A stretch of 64,000 nt of DNA from Platanthera guangdongensis. Lineage: Eukaryota > Streptophyta > Magnoliopsida > Asparagales > Orchidaceae. How positions within the stretch are numbered: position 1 is the stretch's first letter; each line of letters opens with the position of its first letter. The DNA is taken from the NCBI GenBank assembly GCA_039583875.1, contig CM077166.1, positions 87,852,564-87,916,563 on the forward strand. The letters run 5' to 3'. Shown here piece by piece: positions 21,195-32,209 of the stretch. The notes below the pieces were generated by a model. It was not told where the DNA came from. It made no database searches and saw only the letters and a program-made list of their open reading frames with translations. A program made the position numbers and the translations under genes.

Positions 21195-23231
21195 TTAGTG
21201 AAACTTAGAACCCAAAGTATTCTTGGGTCCTTGGTACTGGTTAGTTTGCTTCCTAACAGAGCTACCTGCAGATTTTCCAACAGACAGTTTGCTACTCACT
21301 TTGGCACTTGCATTGTGCCAACAGTCCATGGCAAAGTGGCCTACCTTGCCACAACACCAACACTCAAACCTATTGTACCTTTGCTTAGGTACATTCTTAG
21401 CTGTTTTATCTACACCTGGCTTGTTGAGAGCTGGGGCTTTTCCCTTGGACTTGGACTTGACAGTCCTAGCAGGTTTTGAAAACCCCAGTCCAGCTTTACC
21501 TTTTTGATGAACAAATTCATCAATTAAGGGTAGAACAGACTTTGGTTTAGAAAACCTAGCAACTAAATCTCTCTCCTTCTGAAGTCTAATCTTCAGACTT
21601 TTGATTTGATCATTCTTAAATGATATAGTCCCCATCTAAATCACAGTTATGTGCTTCAGTCTGGCTATTTCATTTAGCTTTTGATCAATCATCTTCTCAA
21701 AATCAGTTGCAGCAACTTTGAGACTAGCAATTTCCTTTGCCTGACTCTTGGCTAGGGACTTGCTCTTCTTAAAAGCTTGCAATAGAACTTTATATTCATC
21801 TATCAATTGATGAATATCTTCTTCAGACTCAGATGCACTCTCATCACTTGATGATGATGAATCTGATTCTGAACTAGCACAAGAACTTGAACTGAAAGAA
21901 CGATTTTGTACCTTACTAGGTCCAGGCTGCTCCTGGATTTTGTCACTTTCTGTCAATGCCATCAGTCCTTGGCACTGACTGTCCTCTTGTTCATATATAG
22001 AATTCATGATCTGGATGAACTCTTCTTCTTCCTCAGCAAACAGTCCTATGTATGCTTCAGCATCTAACACAGTTTCTGATGAAGATATGTCTGACAGCTC
22101 TTATCCTTTTTGGCAACAAAAGATCTTTCCTTCTTGCCCTTGAATTGAGTCTTTTTCTTATCATTAGACTCCTTCCTTTTCTCTGGACAGTCTGCAATAA
22201 CATGTCCTTGTCTATTACAGCAATAACAAATAATTTTTGATAGAGTTGCTTTGCTAGACTTGGTCTTTTTCCTGTCTTTCTTTGATGACTTCTTGTTCTG
22301 ATAATAGTCATCTTTTCCTTGTGAAGTAGATGGCTTTGTCCTCCATTGTTTCTTCTTTAGAAATTTTTGAAAGTGTCTTGTGAAAGCTGCAAAGTCCTCA
22401 TCACTTTCACTGCTCTCAGAATTTCTACTTGCCGACTCATCTGACTCAGTCTCAGCTACTTTAGGAGGTGGAGTTGGTGACTTACTTCTGTATTTTCTGG
22501 GGGCTTCTATTTTAAATGCCACTGTCCTTTATTTATGTTCACTTCTTGTAGATTTCTCTTCTTCTTTTCTCACCATCAACTGCATCTCATAGGATAGCAG
22601 TTTTCCAAACAGAGTTGGAGGAGGAATTTCTGCTAACTTTGTCATTTCCCTAATGACACAGATCTTGGTGTCCCAATCCTTTGTTAGGGACCTCAAGAAC
22701 TTATCATTTAACTCATAATTACTGAATTCTCTGCCATAGGACATTAGCTCATTCACTATTCTATAGAACTTCTTATAGCATTAAGTTATGTTATCAGCCC
22801 TACCTTGCATGAAGCTTTCATATTCTTGGTTTAATGAGGACTTTCTGTCCTGCCTCACATCTCCAGAACCCTCCATGTACACAATAAGAGTATCCCACAT
22901 CTCCTTAGATGTCTTACAGTGTATCAAATTCTGAAAGGTAGCATCATCTATAGCACTCACAATGATATTATGAGCCCTTTTGTCCATTGTGGCTAGAATT
23001 ATCTCATCCTTTGTCATTTCAAAGAAATCCTTAGGTGTTCTCTTATTTGCATCTAAGACTGAAACCTTCATGGGCACATATGGCCCTTCTTTCACTGTGA
23101 TATATATATATTCTAGGGTCTGAGGCTTCCATAAACAGACTCACCCTTTCCTTCCAGATGCCAAATATTTCTTTTCTGCAAATGGGTAGCTTCATGTATC
23201 CCAATTCCTTATGATTCTCAGTGGAACCCAT
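21195..23231 (-). pseudogene. gag of C1
   Basis: SIRE-type Gag from MGSTENHKELGYMKLP at 23231 to a TAA at 21197-21195. The capsid part has the UBN2-like KEMWDTLIVYMEGS block (about 22900). Two CCHC knuckles are seen: CYCCNRQGHVIADC (about 22230-22190, intact) and CWCCGKVGHFAMDC (about 21358-21317, intact). Frames change near 23090 (a TA-repeat slip at 23099-23108), 22770, 22525 and 22066, so it is broken. The terminal TAA is in frame with pol, which resumes two codons later, and is conserved in C2. Confidence 0.85.
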
Positions 23232-23316
23232 GGTTCTTGATTTTCTTGATTCTACTTGACTTAGACTGAATCTGCCAACAGGATCTACTCAGACAGTTAT
23301 GTCCCTTTTTGAGTAA

Positions 23317-23332
23317 CCTCCCTCTGATACCA
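23317..23332 (-). promoter_or_regulatory. primer binding site of C1
   Basis: TGGTATCAGAGGGAGG on the minus strand, directly inside the 5' LTR end; initiator methionine tRNA type. Confidence 0.85.
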
Positions 23333-23334
23333 CT

Positions 23335-25384
23335 TGAAAGATATTGTACCTAATCACCTAGAAGGGGGGGGGGTTAATATGTGACTTAAATCTTTTTGAC
23401 TTTTTAGGCAGAATTCAGATTATTTCACGGAGTTATAACTACTTTTTCCAAGCAATCAAACAGCAATCACAGAATTTCACATGCACACAGTGAACATACA
23501 GGTTTATAGTGGTTCCCCAATGTTTGGGTACATCCACTTTCCCCCTTCGCCTATCTAGTAGTGTACTAGATTCGGCCAAACTCCTCCACTATCTCAGATC
23601 CTCAGATCTTACACTGAGAACCCCAAAATAGGTTCCTACAACTCAGGCCCAAGACCCTATAACTCAGTCTTCTCCAAAGACCTACACTCAGCTTCTTCAC
23701 AAAGCCTACACTCAGCCACAGCAGGCCTACACTCAGCCACAATAGGCCTACACTCAAAGATACAACTCTCCTACACTCAGGCACACAGGCCCTACACTCA
23801 ACCTTTATAATTATAGGCTTACAAACTCAGATCCCTAAGGATCCTACAAGAAAATATAAAATACAAAGAGTATATACCTACAACTCAGAATAGAGAGATG
23901 AGTTGATAGGTTCTTGATGAGTTCTTGGATGAACTCTGCTGAGATCAATCTGACTTGGCTTTCTTCAAAGCTTCTTGAATGTAGAACACAATAGGATTGA
24001 TCTCCTCTGCAGTTGATCCTTGATCTCTGCAACTTAAGATTCAGAACAAAGTCTAAACCCTTCTTCTCAGCCTGGTTCCAATGGCTGTCTTCTTGGATGG
24101 AGCTCTCTCTCTCCAACTACTTAGATCTTCACTGGATTCTTCAATGAATAGCTAGATCTTCTTTGTATTACTTGATGTGTTGATCAGTGTTAAAATCGTC
24201 TCTTTCTGTAGACAGTATAAGCCTATATATAGGCCTTCTTCATGGTAACCGGCTGGTCCGGTTCATAACTGATTTCTGACAACTCTGACAGGTGCAGTAG
24301 ACCGGCTGGAATGGCAGCTGTCAAGTCATCCAGTCAGTTCTTGAAAAATCTGTAACTGTCTGAAAGTGTGGAGACTGTCTGTCTTTAAGAGTCGACACTT
24401 ATAGACCAAGTGTCGACACAAGTTGACTAAGTGTCGACACTAGCCAACAAGGTGTCGACACAACTCCTTGTGTTGTAGAATTCACTTCTTGACACAGCTT
24501 CTTCTTCATGTGTCGACACTGATATTTAGTGTCGACACAACTCCTTGTTCTTCAGTACTTTGTTGAATTCTTGTAAGTGTCGACACAACTCCTTTGTGTC
24601 GACACATCTTCTTGTGTTGAACTTGTTCAGTGTCGACACATCTTCTTGGTGTCGACATATGTCTTCTGTGTTGATACTTGCTGAGTGTCGACACTGCTCG
24701 TTGTGTCGACACATTCTTCTTCTGTTGAGACTTTGGTTGAGTGTCGACACATCTCCTTAGTGTCGACACTTGTACTTAGAATTTTTGTTGAACTTTGCTA
24801 AGTGTCGACACAGCTCCTTATGTCGACACTTTCTTCATGTGTTGAGTCTTCTGCTAAGTGTCGACACATTCTTTCTTGTGTCGACACTTTCTTCAAGTGT
24901 TGAGTCTTTTGCTGAGTGTCGACACATTCTTTATTATGTCGACACTTATACTTAGACTCTGCTAACTTTTGCTGAGTGTCGACACAGCCTCCAAGTGTCG
25001 ACACTTTCTGATGTAGACACAATTCCTCTGGGTGTCGACACTACTGCTAAGTGTCGACACAGCTTGACTGGACTTTTCTTCATTGAGTGTCGATATAGCT
25101 CCTTGTGTCGACACTTTCTGTCTGGTGTCGACTCTACATCCCTGGTGTCGACACAAGTACTCCAAGTGTCGACACTGCTTGCCTGGGTGTCGACACAAGT
25201 CTTCTTAAGTGTCGACACTTTCCCTCTGGGTGTCGACACATGGACTTAGAAACTTTTTCATCTTTCCTGCAAATACTTAACCTGCACAAGTAAACTCAAC
25301 ATATATCAAATACATTTTGATGTATATCATTGAGTAAGGTAAGGCTTCTTCAAATCAGGTACATTAGAACCAATGTACCCAACA
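23335..25384 (-). repeat. 5' LTR of C1
   Basis: 2050 bp. On the minus strand it runs TGTTGGGTACATTGG to ATATCTTTCA, the same ends as the C2 LTRs. Order: TGTCGACA array (25245-24390), CCGG inverted repeat (about 24263-24247), TATA box in the palindrome GCCTATATATAGGC (24221-24234), a CTGAGTGTAGG minisatellite (about 23800-23690), and a G10 run (C10 on the minus strand) near the end (23364-23373). Confidence 0.92.
24390..25245. repeat. TGTCGACA array in C1 LTR
   Basis: About thirty TGTCGACA palindromes with spacers of roughly 10-12 or 30 bases, homologous to the C2 LTR array but diverged in spacers. Degenerate copies such as TGTTGA are common. Confidence 0.9.
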
Positions 25385-27929
25385 CTGAGCGGCTAAGTTG
25401 GCGTCGAGGTTTAAGAGTTTTAAAGCCCAAAGAGCATGATGCTCTAGTTCTTCGGGTAAATGGCACGCTTCGTCGTAGACTAACCAGAACGGCGTACAAC
25501 TAATTGCGGTTTTGTATGTCGTTCGATACGCCCACAACGCATCGTCGAGTTTAACGGACCAATCTTTCCTATTTAGTGAAACGGTTTTTTCTAAAATTTA
25601 CTTAATCTCTCGATTTACTACATCAACTTGGCCACTTGTTTGCGGGTGGTAGGGGGTGGCAAGCTTGTGCGTGACTCCGTATTTAGCTAACGTCTTAGCC
25701 ATAAGAACGTTACAAAAATGAGTTCCCCTATCACTAACAATTGCGCGAGGCGTGCCGAAGCGAGAAAATAGTCTTTTAAGAAATGTAACGACGACTCGTG
25801 CATCGTTGGTAGGGAGAGCTTGCGCTTCCAACCACCTCGATACGTAGTCGACCGCCACTAAAATATACATATTTTTGAAAGACGGAGGTAGGGTACCAAC
25901 AAAATCTATGCCCCGCAAATCGAAGACTTCGCATTCTAAAAACATATTTTGGGGCATCTCATAGCGACGAGAGATGTTATCCAACCGCTGACAGCTATCG
26001 CATGCGCGTACAAAATTATGTGCGCCTTTGAGGAGAGTGGGCCAAAAGTAGCCCGCCACTAGAGCCTTCCGAGCGGTCTGGTTGGCTTGATAATTCCCAC
26101 CAGATGGACCCTCGTGGCAGTGCTTAAGAATTTGTAAGCACTCCACACCTGCAACGCATCTTCGGACTGCATGGTCCGCGCAGATACGAAAAAGAAATGG
26201 GTCCTCCCAAAAGAATTTTTTCAAGTCAGAAAAGAATTTCTTCTTTTGATGACTTGAAAACTCTTTAGAAAGCACCCGCGCTACTAAGTAATTTGCATAG
26301 TCTGCGAACAAAGGCGAAGATGACGAAGAGTTATGAATGGCAAGGAGGCGTTCCTCAGGGAATCTGTCATTTATTTCAAATTCGACGAGCGCTTCTGCAC
26401 CCGGATTTTCTAAACGGGAGAGGTGGTCTGCCGCTAGATTTTCCGCTCCCCGCTTATCTCGGATCTCCAAATCAAACTCTTGTAGGAGGAGAATCCATCA
26501 AAGAAGGCGGGGCTTCGCATCATTTTTAGCTAATAAATATTTAAGCGCGGAGTGATCGGTAAATACAATAACTTTAGATAGCATTATATACGAGCGAAAT
26601 TTATCAAAAGAGAAGACGACGGCTAAGAGTTCCTTTTCCGTTGTCGTGTAATTTATTTGTGCGGAAGTAAGCATCTTGCTACCGTAATAAATTGGATGAA
26701 AATGTTTTTCTACGCGTTGGCCAAGAACGACACCTAAGGCAATATCACTAGCGTCGCACATAATTTCGAACGGAAGGGACCAATTAGGGGGCAGTAAATT
26801 GGTGAAGTGATAAGTTTTTGTTTTATTAAATTAAAGGCGGACTCGCATTCGCTACTAAAGAAGAAACGTGATTTTTTTTCCAAGAGGTCAGTAAGTGGCT
26901 TTGTTATTTTTGAAAATCTTGAATAAATCGTCGGTAAAAGCCCGCATGACCTAAAAAACTACTAATAGATTTTACGTTTGTTGGTTGCGGTAGTTTTTCT
27001 ATGATTTCTATCTTGGCCTTATCCACCTCCATCCCCTTAGATGAAAGCATATGGCCGAGGACCAAACCTCCTCGAACCATAAAGTTGCATTTTTCCCAAT
27101 TTAATACAAGGCTTGTGTCCTCGCACCGTTGAAGGACACGATCTAAATTGTGAAGGCAATCGGGAAAAGAGCATCCGAAAATAGAAAAGTCATCCATAAA
27201 GACTTCCATAATGTCTTCTACTTGCTCGCCAAAGATCGCTAGCATACATATTTGGAATGTAGCCGGCGCATTGCAGAGTCCAAATGGCATTCGTCGATAT
27301 GCGAAGGTGCCAAACGGGCAAGTAAAAGTTGTTTTCTCTTGATCATCGGGGGAAATGGGGATTTGGAAAAACCCCGATAAACCATCAATAAAACAATAAT
27401 ATGGATGACCGGATAAATGCTCTAAAATCTGGTCCAGAAAAGGTAGAGGGAAATGGTCCTTGCGGGTGGCATCATTAAGTTTTTTATAATCGATGCACAC
27501 TCGCCAACCCGTAACAATATGAGTTGGGACGAGCTCGTTATGCTCATTCGCCACTACGGTTAGACTGCCCTTCTTGGGCACGACATGCATGGGACTAACC
27601 GATGCACTGTCTGAAATAGGGTAATTAATCCCCGCATCTAATAACTTAATGATCTCAGCTTTAACGACGTCTTTCTTGTTTGGGTTAAGACGACGCTGCG
27701 GATGAATCGTTTTGCGGCAATTATCGTTAAGAAATATCTTATGGGTACAAAAGGAGGGGCTAATCCCCTTTAAGTCAGATATTGGCCACGCAATTGCTTG
27801 TCGATGTTTAAATAAAACTTCCAATAAATCGGAAGTCTCTGAATCACTCAAGTCCGAAGAAATAATAACTGGAAGCGTATTGCCTTTTCCCAAAAAAGTG
27901 TATTTGAGTGAGTCGGGTGAGGGTTTGAG
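25385..27929 (-). pseudogene. RT, RNase H and integrase of the Athila element
   Basis: Read leftwards: RT from 27929 with VCIDYKKLNDATRKDHFPLP and the catalytic FMDD (about 27205-27194); broken near 26900; RNase H part with CDASDIALGVVLGQ (26760-26720) and FTDHSALKYLLA; integrase from 26470 with HH-CC (HCHEGPSGGNYQ, CDSCQRLDN), RGIDFVGTLPP, VSDRGTHF and HPQTSGQVDVVNREIK. Frameshift or stop near 26762, 26490 and 25598. 25385-25597 still encodes integrase C-terminal residues. The reading frame is contiguous with the protease at 41116 once C2 and one target copy are discounted. Confidence 0.88.
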
Positions 27930-27934
27930 GTCTA
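27930..27934 (+). other. target-site duplication of C2 (GTCTA), left copy
   Basis: GTCTA directly before the 5' LTR, repeated at 41111-41115 directly after the 3' LTR. It proves C2 inserted as one unit into the Athila. Confidence 0.95.
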
Positions 27935-28078
27935 TGTTGGGTACATTGGTCAAATGTACCTGATTTGAAGAAGCCTCACCTAACTCAATGATATACATCA
28001 TAATGTATTTGATGTTTGTTTGAGTTACTTGTGCAGGTTAGGTATACACTGGACTGAAGCTAAAAGTTTCTAAGTCCA

Positions 28079-29015
28079 TGTGTCGACACCCAGAGGGAAA
28101 GTGTCGACACTTGAGAAAGCTTGTGTCGACACCCAGACAAGCAGTGTCGACACTTGGAGTCATTGTGTCGACACCTGGGATGAAGAGTCGACACCAGACA
28201 GAAAGTGTCGACACTTGGAGCTGTGTCGACACTCAGTGAAGAAGTATGCAGAAAAGCTGTGTCGACACATAGCAGAAGTGTCGACACCCAGAAGAGCTGT
28301 GTCTACACCAGAAAGTGTCGACACTTGGAGATGTGTCGACACTCAGCAAAATTCTGCAGAGACTAAGGACAAGTGTCGACACTCAACACAATGTGTCGAC
28401 ACTCAATCAGCAGAGTCAACATATGAAGAATGTGTCGACACTCAGCACAATGTGTCGACACACACTCAAAGGAGTCAACACTTGAAGTATGTGTCGACAC
28501 TCAGCACAATGTGTCGACACACAACCAGAAGAGTCAACACTTGAAGAAAGTGTCGACACCCAGCACAATGTGTCGACACTTAGTTGAAGACTCTACACTT
28601 GAAGAAAGTGTCGACACAAGGAGCTGTGTCGACACTTAGCAAAGAACAGAAAAGTTTACAAAATATTCTAAGTACAAGTGTCGACACTAAGGGAATGTGT
28701 CGACACTCAGCTGAAGAAATAAAATTGAAGACTTGTGTCGACACCAAGAAGCAGTGTCGACACTTGACAGTTTCAACACATGAAGATGTGTCGACACAAA
28801 GGAGATGTGTCGACACTTAGAAGAATACAGTTAAAGAATGAAGATCAAGTACTTGTGTCGACACTTAATTTCAGTGTCGACACTTGAAGAAGTATCTGTG
28901 TCGAGACATACAAGGAATTGTGTCGACACCTTGTAGACTTGTGTCGACACTTACACAACATGTGTCGACACTTGGTCTATAAGTGTCGACACTTAAGAAC
29001 AGAAAGTCTCGACAC
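28079..29015. repeat. TGTCGACA array in C2 5' LTR
   Basis: More than thirty TGTCGACA copies. In 28374-28635 the starts fall at 28374/28394, 28433/28453, 28492/28512, 28551/28571, 28609/28627: pairs 20 (18) bp apart in a 58-59-bp unit. A third, degenerate copy AGTCAACA sits 20 bp after the second (28414, 28473), so the base period is about 20 bp. Repeated at 39141-40078. Confidence 0.95.
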
Positions 29016-29148
29016 TATCTGACAGTTAGAGAATTTCAAGAAGTGACTGGTTGACATGACAGCTGCCGATCCAGCCGGTCTACAGCAACTGTCAGAGAAA
29101 TCAGAAGTCTGTTATGAACCGGACCAGCCGGTTACCATGAAGGAAGCC

Positions 29149-29158
29149 TATAAATAGG
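29149..29158 (+). promoter_or_regulatory. LTR TATA box of C2
   Basis: TATAAATAGG, just downstream of the array and a CCGG inverted repeat; copy at 40211-40220. The C1 LTR has a TATA element at the equivalent place. Transcription would start about 30 bases on, inside the LTR. Confidence 0.8.
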
Positions 29159-29700
29159 CACTCACAGTTTACAGAAGTGGTTGTTATTGTAAGAATTACA
29201 GATTGTTGTTATTACAAGCAGTGAGAATAATTGAAGTGTTTTGATCAGATTAAATCAGAAAAGTGATACACAGAGGATCAACACAAGAAGATCTGGCAGT
29301 CCAACTGCAGATCTAAGAAGTTGGAGAGAGAGAGCTCCAATCAAGAAGTCAGTCTTTGGAACTAAGGCTGAGAAGAAGGATTCAGAATCTTCTGGATCAC
29401 AAGAAGCAGAGGTCAAGGACCAACTGCAGAGGATTCAGACTAATTCAGTTCTAACTCAAGAAGCTTTGAAGGAAGCTAAGTCAGTTTGGATCTAGCTGAG
29501 TTCTTCCAAGAACTCTTCAAGAAACTCTCAACTCCTCTCTTATTTTCTGAGTTGTAGAGTTAATTATTGTATTTCAATTTTAACTTGTAGGATCCATTGG
29601 ATCTGAGAGAATTGTAAGCCTATATTATAAAGGCTGAGGGTAGGGCTTGGTTGCCTGAGTGTAGGAGTTGAAGAACTCTAAGTGTAGGCCTTAATTGGCT

Positions 29701-29750
29701 GAGTGTAGGCCTAGGTGGCTGAGTGTAGGCCTTTGTGGCTGAGTGTAAGG
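29701..29750 (+). repeat. 20-bp minisatellite in C2 LTR
   Basis: GAGTGTAGGC recurs at 29701 and 29721 and as GAGTGTAAGG at 29741, exactly 20 bp apart, with looser copies on both sides (CTGAGTGTAGG near 29655, CTGAGGTGTAGG near 29759). Present in the 3' LTR and, diverged, in C1. Confidence 0.85.
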
Positions 29751-30052
29751 CTTTGGGCCTGAGGTGTAGGAACCTAGTTGGGTTCTGAGATAGTGGAGAA
29801 GATTGGCCGAATCTAGTACACTGCTAGATAGGTGAAGGGGGAAAGTGGATGTACCCAAAGATTGGGGAACCACTATAAATTTGTGTGTCTGCTGTGCTAT
29901 GCTGTGCTGTGGATTAACTGTTTATATTCTGTTGTTGCTGTTAACTGTAAAACTCTGTGAGATAACTGTCTTGCTGCCAAGTATGTTTTAAAAAGGTTTA
30001 GGTCACCTATTCACCCCCCCCCTCTAGGTGTTTAGGTACCATATCTTTCAAG

Positions 30053-30068
30053 TGGTATCAAAGCGAGG
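30053..30068 (+). promoter_or_regulatory. primer binding site of C2
   Basis: TGGTATCAAAGCGAGG, two bases after the 5' LTR. It matches the initiator methionine tRNA end except for changes such as A for G at the ninth base. Confidence 0.85.
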
Positions 30069-30155
30069 TTCCTCAAAAAGGACTAACTGTCTGAGGAGAT
30101 CCAGTTTGGCAGATTCAGTGTAAGTCAGAACACAAAATCAAGAAAATCAAGAAAC

Positions 30156-32197
30156 ATGGGTTCTTCAGAGAATCACAAGGAATTGGGTTCAATGAAACTG
30201 CCCATATGCAGAAAAGAGATTTTTGGAATCTGGAAAGAGAGGGTAAGGCTGTTCATGGAAGCCTCTGACCCTAGAATCTACATCACAGTCAAAGAGGGGC
30301 CATATGTGCCCATGAAGATCTCAGTATTGGATGGAAATCAGAGGACTCCAAAGGATTTCTCTGAGATGACCAAGGATGAAATTGTCCTAGCCACTATGGA
30401 CAAAAGGGCACAAAACATAATAGTAAGTGCCATTGATGATGCAACTTTTCAGAACCTAATTCACTGTAAAACAGCAAAAGAAATGTGGGATACCCTCATT
30501 GTCTATATGGAAGGTTCTGAAGAAGTTAGGCAAGATAGAAAGTCCTTGCTTAATCAAGAGTATGAGAGCTTTAGGCAAGGAAGAGGAGATAGCATCACTG
30601 AATGCTACAAGAAGTTCTATAGAATTGTTAATGAACTCATGTCCTATGGAAGAGAGTTCACTAACTATGAATCGAATGATAAGTTCTTGAGGTCCCTAAC
30701 CAAAGATTGGGACACTAAGATCTGTGCCATCAGAGAAATGGCAAAGTTGGGAGAAATTCCTCCTCCCACACTGTTTGGCAAGTTGCTGTCTTATGAGATG
30801 CAGCTGTCTGTGAGAAAAGAGGAGGAAAAATCAACAAGGACTGAACATAGGGAAAGGACTGTTGCCTTTAAGTCAGAAGTACCTAGAAAGGGAAGGACTA
30901 AGTCATCAACTCCTCCTCCAGAGGTAGTTGAATCAGAATCTGATGAGTCTGTTAGCACAAAGTCTACAAGCAGTGAAAGTGATGAAGAATTTGCTGCATT
31001 CACCAGACATTTTCAGAAATTCCTGAAGAAGAAACAGTGGAGGTCCAGACCTTCATTTTCCAAAGGGAAAGAAGTTCATTATCAGGAGAAGAAGCCTTCA
31101 AAGAAGGACAAGAAAAAGACAAAGACTAGTAAGGCAACTGAGTCTAGGATAGTGTGTTACTGCTGCAATAGACAGGGTCGTGTTATTGCAGATTGTCCTG
31201 AGAGAAGAAAAGAATCCAGTGACAAAAAGAAGACTCACTTCAAAGGAAAGAAGGAGAAGTCCTTTGTTGCAAAGAATGAGAAGACTCTTTCAGACATTTC
31301 TTCTTCAGACACGGAGACAGATGCTGAAGCCTACATAGGGCTATTTGTTGAAGAAGAAGAAGAGTTTATGCAGATCATGGAATCAATCTATGAACAAGAA
31401 GAGTGTCAGTGCCAAGGACTAATGGCATTGACTGAAAGTACCAAAATCCTGGAGCAGCCAGGACCTAGTCAGGTACAAAGTCCAACTCAAAGTTCAGATT
31501 TCAGTTACTAGTTCAGAGTCAGATTCATCTTCATCAAGTGATGGAAGTGTTTCTGAATCTGAGGGAGATATTCATCAGCTCTTAGATGAATATAAAGTAC
31601 TGTTGCAAGCCTATAAGAAAAGCAAGTCCCTTGCCAAAAGTCAGGCAAAGGAAATTGCTGATCTAAAGGCAGCTGCAACAGACTTTGAGAAGGAATTTGA
31701 TCAAAAGCTCAATGAGGTAGCCAGGCTGAAACACATTACTGTGATTCAGATGGGAACTATCACTTATAAAAATGATCAAATTAAGTTACTGGAGATCAAT
31801 CTCCAGAAGGAAAGAGAGCTAGTTGCTAGGTTTTCAAAACCTAAATCAGTGCTACCCTTGATTGATGAATTTGTTCATCATAAAGGAAAGGCTGGATTGG
31901 GTTTTATTAAACCAGCTAGGACTGTTCAGGATCAGTCCAAGTCCAAGGGCAAAGCCCCAACATTCAATAAGCCTGCTGTAGTCAAGACAGCCAAGTCTGT
32001 ACCTAAGCAAAGGTACAACAAGTTTGAATGCTGGTGTTGTGGTCAAGGTTGGCCACTTTGCCTTGGATTGTTGGCACAATGCCAGTGCCAAGTTGAGTAG
32101 CAAGTTACCTGGTGGAAAGCCAGCAGGTAGCTATGTCAAGTTGCAAACTAACAATCACCAAGGACCCAAGTTTACTTTGGGTTCTAAGGTTCATTAA
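30156..32197 (+). pseudogene. gag of C2
   Basis: Starts MGSSENHKELGSMKLP at 30156. Capsid block AKEMWDTLIVYMEGSEE (about 30476-30526). First zinc knuckle reads CYCCNRQGRVIADC (about 31161-31202): the metal-binding His is Arg. A frameshift near 31490 moves the frame. A coiled-coil-like Lys/Glu/Leu stretch follows (31603-31800). A one-base insertion near 32042 destroys the second knuckle after CWCC; C1 keeps CWCCGKVGHFAMDC there. The expected terminal TAA (32195-32197) precedes pol in frame. Gag is thus inactive as written in at least three ways. Confidence 0.9.
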
Positions 32198-32209
32198 TTT
32201 GTTTTGCAG
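32195..32209 (+). other. conserved gag-pol stop and splice-acceptor-like sequence
   Basis: TAATTTGTTTTGCAG, then GTGAATCC. The TAA is in frame with pol, and C1 has TAATCTGTTTTGCAG at the same place. Conservation in two diverged copies suggests the stop is original, not decay. It could be bypassed by read-through or by splicing to the CAG; I cannot tell which. Confidence 0.55.

Larger units (their letters stand above)
15281..25384 (-). mobile_element. C1: minus-strand SIRE/Maximus-type Ty1/copia element
   Basis: 5' LTR (23335-25384), PBS, gag, pol with integrase before RT (copia order), an intergenic array with TATA box, and an extra ORF cut off at 15281 by T1. The missing end and 3' LTR must lie left of the T1 insertion, outside the window. 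Long LTRs and an extra ORF after pol mark the SIRE/Maximus group. Gag, pol and extra ORF all carry stops or frameshifts. It is inserted in the Athila integrase region; the expected target copy is CTGAG at 25385-25389. Confidence 0.88.
27935..30050 (+). repeat. 5' LTR of C2
   Basis: Runs TGTTGGGTACATTGG to ATATCTTTCA, 2116 bp. Order: TGTCGACA array 28079-29015, CCGG inverted repeat AACCGG-ACCAG-CCGGTT (29117-29133), TATAAATAGG (29149-29158), a 20-bp minisatellite (29701-29750) and a C9 run (30014-30022). The open frame at 29241-29495 lies in the transcribed part of the LTR, is repeated at 40303-40557 and shows no known domain. Confidence 0.96.

Noticed and set aside
28079..29015. Regularly spaced palindromes looking like a CRISPR array
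   Set aside because: The repeats are 8-10 bp, the spacers are themselves repetitive, the same array is present in both LTRs of a plant copia element, and no cas-like genes exist.
29241..29495. 84-codon frame in the transcribed part of the C2 LTR (copy at 40303)
   Set aside because: In frame in both LTRs, but the two LTRs are one recent duplicate. The equivalent C1 sequence near 24000 is not clearly coding, and no domain is seen.
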